Source: Dissophora ornata (Eukaryota > Mortierellomycota > Mortierellomycetes > Mortierellales > Mortierellaceae). From it: a stretch of DNA of 35,156 nt. Below the pieces are notes generated by a model. It saw only the letters and a program-made list of their open reading frames with translations, made no database searches and was not told the origin of the DNA. The translations under genes were made by a program, and so were the position numbers. The stretch lies in assembly GCA_025201705.1 (NCBI GenBank), contig MU616873.1, positions 1-35,156 on the forward strand. The letters run 5' to 3'. Position 1 is the stretch's first letter, and every line of letters begins with the position of its first letter. Of this stretch, positions 27,110 through 35,156 are shown piece after piece.

Positions 27110-28065
27110 TCCTGAATCTCCTCGAATTCATTCGAAGTGTTATGGATACCAATAAAACGGGCCACGGTGGATGACGTGAGGGCTATCAGTGGTGAGATGA
27201 GAGCGAGGGCACAAGGGAGGGGCAAGAAGCGAGGGCAAGAAGCGAGGGCAAGAAACGAGGGCAAGAGGCGAGCGTAGGAGGTGAGCATGGGCCGCTCGGT
27301 GCATTGTTCAAGTTCCAGGATTGAAGAGGACAGAAATAATATGCTCCGACGATGGGAGTATCCTTTTCCTTGTTCATCCCTCATCCCTCTTCCTCTTTCA
27401 TCCCTTATTCCTCTTCCCTGTTCATCCTTCTTTCTTCTTCCCAGCAAAATCCACCACTCAATCCATTAGGAGCTATCTCTATTTCGCCTTTCTCTCTGTC
27501 TCTCGCGTCTGGCTACTCGGAGTCTGACAAAACACCGCGCAGTAATCTCTCATTGGTAATATATTTATTCATGATGGTTGAACTTGAACCAGTGCTCAGG
27601 CGAGGATGCCAATAGACTTTGCTGGGTTTAGAGGGTCTGATTATTAGAAGAACAGTTTGCAACCATGTATATCGCGTTGGATAATAATAATCTTTTAAAT
27701 TTGATAGCCATTTCTACTGGAAGCCAACGAGGCACGTTGAACACCACTCTACTCGACCACCCTGTTGCTCTGTTCCTGTGCGGACGGTCTTGAACAAGAA
27801 AACAGTATTGTTTTTGAGGTGAGCTACTGCTGCGCTTTGGCCTTTGATTAAGGTTCAAATCCACATTATTCAGTTTCATTTTTCATGCACAAAGATGCAA
27901 CAACGCCCCCTATTTTTCTGACTCTGATTCTGATTCTGATATTGATTGTAATTCTAGCCATTTGCTGTGCAAACATACAGATTGCAGGCACACCATATAT
28001 ATTTTTCTTTCTTTACCAGGCTGATCTGAGGCACTCCTCTCACAAAACGAAACAAACTCGCCACG
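27110..28065. promoter_or_regulatory. Intergenic region upstream of the dynamin-like gene
   Basis: Holds a 13-bp minisatellite (27215-27272) and a run of CATCCCTCTTCCT-like pieces (27374-27435). There is also a short GATTCT repeat (about 27921-27945) and a leader ending in CAAACTCGCCACG before the ATG at 28066. No gene is supported. Confidence 0.35.
27215..27272. repeat. 13-bp minisatellite
   Basis: About three and a half copies of GCGAGGGCAAGAA, the third with two changes; a looser copy precedes them. Confidence 0.75.
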
Positions 28066-30057
28066 ATGTTCGAAAACCCAGAGTACCAAGGCATCATTGA
28101 TAAAATCAACAAGATCCGGGGTTATGGATTGAACAAGATGATAACCATTCCGCAGATTGCCATCCTGGGCGACCAGTCGAGCGGTAAATCAAGCGTTCTT
28201 GAGGCCATCACCAAGTTGTCGTTCCCTCGCAACATCGACACATGCACACGCTTTGCTACACAAGTGAACCTGCGCCGGAGTGAGCGAGAAGAGATGACAG
28301 CGCATATCGACGACGAACCCCAGTTCAACGAGCGTTATGTCGCCCAGGACAAAGCGTGGGACCTCAAAGAAATCGTCAGCGACGCCAACCGCATTCTGTG
28401 TTCGAACGTTGAGATTAGCGAAAAGGTCCTTGAGATAACCATCTCCGGGCCGACGTTGTCTCCCCTGACCATAATCGATCTCCCTGGCTACATCAACACC
28501 ACCGTCGACGGGCAAGACAAAAGCATAGTTCAGACCATCCGCGAAATCGGCACTCGGTACATCAAAGATAGCCGTACAATCATCTTGGCGGTGGTGCCTG
28601 CCAATGTCGATCTGAACAACATCTTCGTGCTAGGTGAGGCAGAGCGCTACGACAAAGGCAATGAGCGCACCATCCCCATTGTCACCAAGCCCGACACCAT
28701 TGAGGAGGATCTGCTTCCCAGCTTGGTGAACACACTCCTAAACAGACGCAAGCACATGAAACTTGGCTATCTTGTAATGAAGAACTCGGGCTTTAAAGAC
28801 ATTGAAATGTCGTGGGACGATGCCAGACAACGTGAAGACGACTTTTTCAAATCATCGACGCTGTGGAAAAGCGTGCCAGATGCACGCAAAGGGCGAGTCC
28901 AAGTCAAGAAATTTCTCGGCGAGCTGCTGTACACTCACATCAAGAAGGAACTGCCGTTCCTGAAAAAGGACATCCTTGAACTGATTAATGAATGCGACAA
29001 AGAAATCTACGAAATGGGTCCATCAGTGTCCAGCGTGGTCATAGCGAAGGCCAAGTACTTTGAGTGCATTCTGAAGCTCAAGAGCTCGCTGACCGCAGTT
29101 CTGGATGGAAACTATTCCTTCGAGTATATACGCGGTCACAAATCGGATATCACAGAGCAAGATTTGGTAGTTGCTTCAAGCGAAAATGGTGATGGCGATG
29201 GCGACAAGAACGATGGTTCCGATGGCGACAAGGGCGACGATCTTGAGACATTCTCTATCGAAAGAGACCACCGGTTCATTCGATCGTCATTGTATAAACT
29301 GTATCAGGACTACAACCGAGTCATGAACAAAGACAAATATTTGCTCTCTACAGACAAGATCAGCGAGCTGGTTCTTCGTTACAAAGGAAACGAATTGCCC
29401 GGATTTGTCTCGTTCACCACTTTCATTCAGATTTTCATGGAAACGCTGGTTCGCTGGCGCGACGTGACCAAAGCACACGTTGCCAACATGCACATCTATC
29501 TGTACCGGGCCATCACCAAATTTGTGGAGTTTACAGTAGACCCGCTCCTCAAAGACACACTTCTGCTGGAGTTCGACAAGTTTTACTGCTCGCAGACCGC
29601 AAAGATTGACGAAACGATCGAGAATATCTTCACAGATGAAAGCAGCCCGTTTACTATGAACAAATACTACTACGACAACATCGTGAACACCAGGAAAGAA
29701 AATGTGGAAAACTATATTCAGGGGCTGGTGTCAAAATACCAGACTGCCCCTACCGACAAGCCCATCAAGATAGACGAGTCGGACATCAACTATAACGAAA
29801 AGCTTGCAGTCGAAGATCTACAAGAACAATTGCAGTCGTACTGCAAAGTTGCTCGTAAGAGAATTGTGGATGTAGTACTTCTACAGACAGTCGAGCGGCA
29901 CATGATCAAGCAGATCAACTTGTATTTTGACATGTTGATCGCTGTCAATGACAACGATATTTCGAGTCGGCTTATGGATTCGCCAACAACGATCTCACGC
30001 CGTGAAGAGCTCCAAGAAAAGCAAGCTGTGCTACGAAAGAGTCTGCGTGAGCTCTAG
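28066..30057 (+). CDS. Dynamin-superfamily large GTPase (Mx/DRP-like), 663 aa
   Basis: Membrane-remodelling GTPase of the dynamin family. The GTPase domain has G1 GDQSSGKSS (residues 35-43), G2 Thr in CTRF (60-63), G3 DLPG (138-141) and G4 TKPD (207-210), followed by the stalk. The end (about 590-663, RKRIVDVVLLQTVERHMIKQ and QEKQAVLRKSLREL) fits a GTPase effector domain. There is no PH domain or Pro-rich tail, and the length matches Mx-type and fungal Dnm/Vps1-like short dynamins. A Gly/Asp-rich insertion (about 370-397, GDGDGDKNDGSDGDKGDD) sits in the stalk where Mx proteins have a loop. Intronless, unlike the housekeeping genes here. The ATG at 28066 directly precedes the N-terminal helix. 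The specific role (organelle fission, sorting or defence) cannot be told from sequence. Confidence 0.9.
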   Translation: MFENPEYQGIIDKINKIRGYGLNKMITIPQIAILGDQSSGKSSVLEAITKLSFPRNIDTCTRFATQVNLRRSEREEMTAHIDDEPQFNERYVAQDKAWDLKEIVSDANRILCSNVEISEKVLEITISGPTLSPLTIIDLPGYINTTVDGQDKSIVQTIREIGTRYIKDSRTIILAVVPANVDLNNIFVLGEAERYDKGNERTIPIVTKPDTIEEDLLPSLVNTLLNRRKHMKLGYLVMKNSGFKDIEMSWDDARQREDDFFKSSTLWKSVPDARKGRVQVKKFLGELLYTHIKKELPFLKKDILELINECDKEIYEMGPSVSSVVIAKAKYFECILKLKSSLTAVLDGNYSFEYIRGHKSDITEQDLVVASSENGDGDGDKNDGSDGDKGDDLETFSIERDHRFIRSSLYKLYQDYNRVMNKDKYLLSTDKISELVLRYKGNELPGFVSFTTFIQIFMETLVRWRDVTKAHVANMHIYLYRAITKFVEFTVDPLLKDTLLLEFDKFYCSQTAKIDETIENIFTDESSPFTMNKYYYDNIVNTRKENVENYIQGLVSKYQTAPTDKPIKIDESDINYNEKLAVEDLQEQLQSYCKVARKRIVDVVLLQTVERHMIKQINLYFDMLIAVNDNDISSRLMDSPTTISRREELQEKQAVLRKSLREL

Positions 30058-31761
30058 CCTTCGGCCTTACGAGATGTAACAGACGACACAGGCCACATAA
30101 CAATTGTAGTAAATAGGACCCATAGTATGTCAATACGATAGTAGTTTTGGATGTGGATGGCATGAATCCGTCTCACCAATGTTGGAAGACAATATATTCA
30201 AAGGCAATGTCACTGAATGAGTAGTACGTAACTTGCAAATGTTCATACTGTATTAAAAAAAAAACTATGCCGAATCTAAGGCAAATACAATGTAATCCAC
30301 CGTGTGTAATCTAGTGCGAAGTCGAAAAATCCTTGCTGTATGCTACGAACTCTCAAGCCAGGGGTCAACTTGTTGCATGCTATATACACGCGTCTCGGTA
30401 CGTAACCTCTCGGCTATTTCGGCGATATGTTTAGGGGGAAGTTTTTTTAGAACAATTATCTCTCATGGTGCAAATTGTTTCTGGTCTACTCAAACCACAG
30501 AAGAAAAAAAACCCCCGAGTTTAGGCACTAGGTACTTATTTTGATAAGTAGTTAGGAAAAACGATACATAGGGTGTAATGACAAACGTATTCACCCAGTT
30601 TCACTCTTTTCCAGATCTCACCCTCTCCTTCTCTTTCCTCAGACTATTATTTGTGAAATACTTTAGATGGCTCAAATGGGCGTAGCCATGCTTTTTTTTT
30701 TTTTTTTTCAAGTCTAACCTAATCTGGTTCTTTGACGCGCTAAATTATTTTGATGTTTGAGGGTCCACCTTCTCGTCAAAATGATCTTCCCATGAATGTT
30801 TTTTTCTGTCCGCTGTAGGAGGGTGGGGGCTGGAAAGGGGACGCGAGAGTTCATTCGTACTCATTCTCATCCAAGAGTAACAACAGGAACACAGAAAGAG
30901 AGGAGGGGGAAGAGGGAGGAAGAGTGGGGAGGAAATGGCGTGGGTAATTTAGAGCAATTCGCCAACTGTGATCCGTGGGATCAAATCAATGTCTGTGCAC
31001 TGCAGTCAATATTGCAATACGGCGACATATGGTATTCGTCTGAGCACAATTATGCAAAACTGTTGGGTGATGTGGGTGATGGATTAATTTTGGGCGGAGC
31101 CGCTCTGCCCGTGTTCTAGTGCATCTTGGTTACCCTCGTGTTATGTCGTCATGCAGCAGGCAGCTTGATTATTTTTTGTTTTTGCTCCCTGGAAATTAGA
31201 AGACGCGTTCTTTCCCCTCCTCGAACTATATTGGTGCAGTGCTACTCATGGGCTAGGCCGGTTGATAGAAAAGAGACAAGTGGGAAAGGTACTTGCAATG
31301 TTATATAACATGCGCGTCGACTCAAATTTCATTGCGCTCGGGGAAACGAGGGAATATTGACAGAGCGGTAGAAGAGTGAGAAGGGAGAGGGAGAGAGGGA
31401 GAGAGGCAGGATATCGTGTCTTATTTCTCATTCACACAGTCCGAGACGGGGCTCAGTATTATTACTTTCTTTTCATCTCTCATAAACTTCGAGCAGATGT
31501 TTGTTTTGGTTCACCTGTTGCAAAAAATAATATTTTACCCAGGGCGCGTCCGGTTTTCTGTAGAATATTCATTCTCCGAGTTCTTAAATTCGGCGCCAGC
31601 TGTCTTTGGCGTGGACCTCGGTCGACAATCTAGGTCTTTGGCAGCCCCCAATGCGGTAAACAGGCGAAACGGAAGAGGAGGGCTCCTTTCTCTGTTTATC
31701 CAACACCAGAGTTCATTTGGTTGTCCCATCTCTTTTTCTACATCTCTGGGAAGCGACAACG

Positions 31762-31799
<38 letters not shown>

Positions 31800-32669
31800 A
31801 ACAACAACAATACATAATATACTGGGGAACAGGGGGGAGGAGAGGGGGGAAAGACTACTCGAGTTGCTCAACTTTCTTGAGCTTTATCTGCGCCTTGGAA
31901 CGGGACACTGAGAGAAAAATGAGATGCAAAAGCTCTGTGGCACAAGGCTCACCAGAAGCGAGAACAAAAGAGCGATAAGCGATCAAGAAATAATGATCAC
32001 GCATCTTCCCATGCCAAAACACCAAATTGAATCGGGTTTTTTGAACTGTAATGATTTGGAGGACAGGCGAAGAAGTGTGGAGTGGCGATCGTCTCGACTC
32101 GCCTAGGTTCTCTTCCGCCTTAATTTAAAACTATCCTCGGAACTTCGCATCCCCTGTAGCACGCACTCGCTACCATCGGCTCCAGCTCGGTTGACTCAAC
32201 ATCCGTGCCTCTGAAAAGTGTATACACACCTCTCTCCCGCTTTCAGATCATGTGTACACTCCAAACTCCTCAATCCACCCTCGCCCCATCAACAATCTTT
32301 GAGTGTAACTTCGCAGGACCATGTTCGGGGGTATTCACTCCCCAAGCCTTCCTTCCCTTCGCCTATTTTGTTCTCTCCTGTCTTTTGTTTTCTCTTTCCT
32401 TTATTCATTCCACATTCGGAGGAATCTCATTCCTGTCCCTCATTCCCATTTCATAGCTCATGTACCCCTAGTCCTTCTCCTCCTCCGCCCTCGCACCCTT
32501 GCACACCCACACCCTACACTTCAAATATTCAACGGACAATTTCATAAGCCTAAATCGTCGAGACCTTATTTTTTATTCCTCCACCTTTCCCCGGATGATG
32601 CCAGATAGGCAAGCGGGGCCAGGGCCATCATTATCATTCTTATCCTCTCTCTTCACAACGCCAGCACCC
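30058..32669. other. Long gene-poor region and leader of the membrane-protein gene
   Basis: 2.6 kb without a gene I can support. It contains a 17-T run (30692-30708), a purine-rich patch (30893-30937) and a CAA trinucleotide repeat (31755-31811). From about 32340 to 32660 it is C/T-rich leader-like sequence before the ATG at 32670. Open frames (such as 30796-31119) lack codon bias or known motifs. A non-coding RNA cannot be excluded. Confidence 0.35.
31755..31811. repeat. CAA trinucleotide microsatellite
   Basis: About 18 CAA units with GAC and AAT interruptions, in non-coding DNA. Confidence 0.9.
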
Positions 32670-34763
32670 ATGATTTCACGGCCAACCCGCCGGTTCCTCT
32701 CTAGAGTCCTCATCATCCTCTCCCTCCACACCTCACTATCACACGCCCTCCAATGCGTGTACCCTAATTACAACACAGTAGTCCAGCCGGGTCAGAGCAC
32801 GGTCTTGACCTGGCAAACCACCGCATCCGACTTGTCCACGTTTGACAGTCTCACGGCAACGCTCTATTGCATGGATGTTGCTGGAGACATGGGTGGCATT
32901 TGGCGGACCATCACAACCCTGTTCCAGAACCGTGCGCTTGGTTCCTCGACCCAGCAGCAGTACCAGCTCTCGATCCCGAACTGTGGCGCGATGGTGAGGG
33001 ATGTGGCCATCCGGATCGTGGCTACTGGTAAAACATCTAGTCAAAGCGACGCCTGTTATTTCATGATGAACCCGCAGGTAGCGGTGACGACGACAACGAC
33101 AACGACAACGACGACGACGACGACCGCCGCCACTACTACTACTACCACAACGGGGGTGTCCACGACGGTTCCTCTCTCACCAGTCACAAGTGTCCCTTCT
33201 TCGACGACTGCACCACTTTCATCCACAACGAACATGTCGATTTCCTCAACTGCTACTAGCGGGACCCCGACGCTGATAGTCGTCTCTGGGACCACGATGC
33301 CGAGCGTGCCCGATGCCTCTGGACGTCCCTACCCGCCATTACCTCCTCTCCCTCCCCTGCCAAATGAAACTGACGGGTCCGGGTCTGGGTCTAGCGGCGC
33401 TGGTGGTTCTGGTGGTCATAGCGGCAAGACGATCGCTGCGTCCGTAGGAGGTGCGTGCGGAGGTCTTGCGCTCATCGCAGCCTTGACAGTATTGGCTCTG
33501 CGACGGCGGAGGACCCGTCGACGAACGGGGCAGGGTCTACTGGCCGATAGCGGAGAGAAAGGTGGTAGAAAACGAGGGGGTATGAAAGAGAGATTGATGT
33601 CACAGGGCCGTCGTCTGAATGGCTTAAGTAAGATGGGCCATGTGGAAGGAGATTTCTTTTTGATGAAGATGGAAGACGACGACGATGATGAATATGATAG
33701 AAGTCATGAGAGTCGAGATGATTACGATGACGAGGTCGCAGCAGCGATGGCAAAGTATAGAAAGAGTCAACCCTTGGTAGTACGGCCTGAGGCAGGTTCC
33801 TCAGCACCAGAGCCAGGCATCGGCGGGGAGGAGCGCCCAGGCCATGATCGGGATTCGACGATATCTTATCCACCAAACACTTATGTAAGCCCGTCCCTAC
33901 GTCACTCGGCATCATATCCGGCCATATATTCAGACGACGACTATACAATGTCCTCGATGCGGTCGAGTTTTGAGACCTCCTCAGTTGTACGGCAGTACTG
34001 GGCCGCGTCCATGGCTGCCAGGACAGAACGGCTGTTGGAGGGTCACCCACCCTCAACCAACTATTTTGACGACGACAGACGGTCTGCTTCAGAATCATCT
34101 CAATCCCGCAAGGCTGACATTATGAGCATAGACGAAAGCTTCACGGAGGGAGGACGGAGCAGCACCAGAAGACCTTTAAGACAGGCTCCTGGCGAGAGGC
34201 ACAACAGAAGCACTGTCAACTCGTTGCAGAGCTATCTCCGTCGATCCATGTCAATGAGCCTGACAAGTATACGGTCCGGGGAATCGACGACAGACGACGA
34301 GAGTATGCACCGACACCAGCGCGGGTTCCGAGCATCGATCAATACCGAATACTTGGATCATCTCAACATCAAGGCCCTCCAGAGTGAACACCACCAAATG
34401 GCAGCTTATCGTCACTACTACCGGCGGAACCCGACCCTAACCATGAGCACCGTGGACCGAGTTGCGTTTATGGGAGGGTCAAGAACCATGACGACGGCGA
34501 ATAGTCAGAGGACAAGTACTGTACCATCACTGACTTCGACGAACGATCCATTCCAATCATTTGACTCGAACGAGGCCCTGACGGAGCTGGACCCGTTCTC
34601 GGACCACCAGTATGCGTTAGAGAGTAATGACGGGACGCAGGGATTGTGTCCACGGCCCTCGTCCAAGCGATCAATGCTTTCTGTCGTGAATAGCAGTGAT
34701 GACGGTCGGTCTAACTCGGCACTGTTGCGGTCATTCCCGACACCACCGGAGGTCTCTTCTTAG
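32670..34763 (+). CDS. Type I membrane protein with KRE9/KNH1-like ectodomain and Thr-rich stalk
   Basis: Predicted cell-surface protein of 697 aa. A signal peptide is evident (basic start, then VLIILSLHTSLSHA, cleavage near residue 26). Residues about 28-135 resemble the Ser/Thr-rich KRE9/KNH1-type beta domain: YPNYNTVVQPGQSTVLTW near the start and VAIRIVATG with SDACYFMM at the end. A poly-Thr and Ser/Thr/Pro stalk follows (about 138-235, likely O-mannosylated), then a Gly/Ser linker, one transmembrane helix (about 254-277) and a RRRRTRRR stop-transfer. The cytoplasmic part of about 410 residues is acidic, then Ser-rich and disordered, with no known domain. The overall plan recalls fungal wall-stress sensors. 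The start at 32670 is preferred since it puts the signal peptide first; in-frame ATGs at 32595, 32598 and 32499 exist. No intron seen. Confidence 0.75.
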   Translation: MISRPTRRFLSRVLIILSLHTSLSHALQCVYPNYNTVVQPGQSTVLTWQTTASDLSTFDSLTATLYCMDVAGDMGGIWRTITTLFQNRALGSSTQQQYQLSIPNCGAMVRDVAIRIVATGKTSSQSDACYFMMNPQVAVTTTTTTTTTTTTTAATTTTTTTGVSTTVPLSPVTSVPSSTTAPLSSTTNMSISSTATSGTPTLIVVSGTTMPSVPDASGRPYPPLPPLPPLPNETDGSGSGSSGAGGSGGHSGKTIAASVGGACGGLALIAALTVLALRRRRTRRRTGQGLLADSGEKGGRKRGGMKERLMSQGRRLNGLSKMGHVEGDFFLMKMEDDDDDEYDRSHESRDDYDDEVAAAMAKYRKSQPLVVRPEAGSSAPEPGIGGEERPGHDRDSTISYPPNTYVSPSLRHSASYPAIYSDDDYTMSSMRSSFETSSVVRQYWAASMAARTERLLEGHPPSTNYFDDDRRSASESSQSRKADIMSIDESFTEGGRSSTRRPLRQAPGERHNRSTVNSLQSYLRRSMSMSLTSIRSGESTTDDESMHRHQRGFRASINTEYLDHLNIKALQSEHHQMAAYRHYYRRNPTLTMSTVDRVAFMGGSRTMTTANSQRTSTVPSLTSTNDPFQSFDSNEALTELDPFSDHQYALESNDGTQGLCPRPSSKRSMLSVVNSSDDGRSNSALLRSFPTPPEVSS
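33080..33155 (+). repeat. ACG/ACA/ACT Thr-codon repeat
   Basis: A trinucleotide tract coding for a poly-Thr run in the stalk of the membrane protein, interrupted by two Ala codons. Because the unit is one codon, length changes would be tolerated. Confidence 0.8.
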
Positions 34764-35156
34764 GATTTCGTCTTCCTCAAGGTCATCGTAGGACGAACGA
34801 CCCATCACATCTGTAAATGGCTCTCCTAGTTCAGAATAAAATAAACGCAAGCATTGCACAAAACAAAGAAACGGATAAGTCCTTATTAGGGTGCGCGGAT
34901 AATGTTGGAAACAGGCCTTTCGCTCCTCCTTCCCACGTGTAACGCTAGGCGGTGAAGATACGGAATTTGTTGGATGGGGGACCTATTTGAACTGTGCTCA
35001 GAATGCTGGAATGGAAGATGAGGACCGCAGTTTGAAGGTATGAAGCGATATGATGCCATTTATGGACACGTTTCTTCATGCCCCGGAGTGCAAATGGATG
35101 ATTGCGTATCTGGTGTATCTTGAATAGTCTACTGTGCACGATTGCGCTTTTTTTTT
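34764..35156. other. 3' flank of the membrane-protein gene to window end
   Basis: AATAAAATAAA at about 34836-34846 is a good polyadenylation signal for the gene before it. A minus-strand frame (35139-34945) has no recognisable character. The window ends in a T run. Confidence 0.45.

Noticed and set aside
31416..31817. Open frame ending in a poly-Asn run
   Set aside because: The Asn run is the CAA/AAC microsatellite; the rest has no codon bias or motif.
34945..35139. Minus-strand frame of 64 codons at the window end
   Set aside because: No recognisable motif, short, and in the 3' flank of another gene.

Overview
The window looks like nuclear DNA from an early-diverging fungus, most likely Mortierellomycotina (Mortierella/Linnemannia type). 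Spliced genes have short (about 60-140 bp) GT-AG introns with CT-rich leaders. The protein types fit this group: a VMP1-type ER protein, a fungal PRM10/ThrE-type carrier, F-box proteins, a fragment of a NACHT ATPase and an intronless dynamin-like GTPase. The lineage is inferred from gene style, not from a search.

Layout. 1-1173 is promoter/leader. 1174-3538 (+) is the first of two VMP1 paralogues; each has seven exons and an N-terminal SAP-like helix-turn-helix motif. 3862-7930 (-) is a six-exon ThrE/PRM10-like transporter of 1177 residues with a very long disordered N-terminus. 8773-9464 (-) is a small GNAT acetyltransferase, followed head-to-tail by 9679-11981 (-), an eight-exon mitochondrial-type succinate-semialdehyde dehydrogenase (one intron probably GC-AG). 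12151-13070 holds an unrecognised coding-like scrap and a dead NACHT fragment. 13340-14551 (+) is an intronless F-box/LRR-type protein. 15546-18117 (+) is the second VMP1 paralogue. 18344-20382 (-) is an SR-type splicing factor with two RRMs and an RS domain (SREK1/SRSF11-like). 20562-20633 is tRNA-Pro(AGG).

From about 21.1 to 27.3 kb the window becomes an accessory, repeat-rich zone. It has frameshifted remnants of unrecognised gene families, three copies of a shared 5' repeat, an inverted copy of another repeat, a 404-bp tandem duplication built from about 29-bp units, and a 357-bp element bounded by TA with long inverted repeats (mariner-type MITE). Single-copy genes resume with 28066-30057 (+), a 663-residue dynamin-family GTPase. 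After 2.6 kb without a supportable gene comes 32670-34763 (+), a secreted or type I membrane protein with a Thr-rich stalk and a KRE9/KNH1-like ectodomain.

Most genes are independent housekeeping or membrane functions; there is no operon-like pathway. The strongest unusual signals are the SAP-like motif at the front of an ER autophagy protein, kept in both paralogues, and a gene-conversion-like tract that makes about 500 bp of the two VMP1 copies (intron included) nearly identical while the rest has diverged. All exon coordinates were deduced by eye from splice signals, phase continuity and family conservation.
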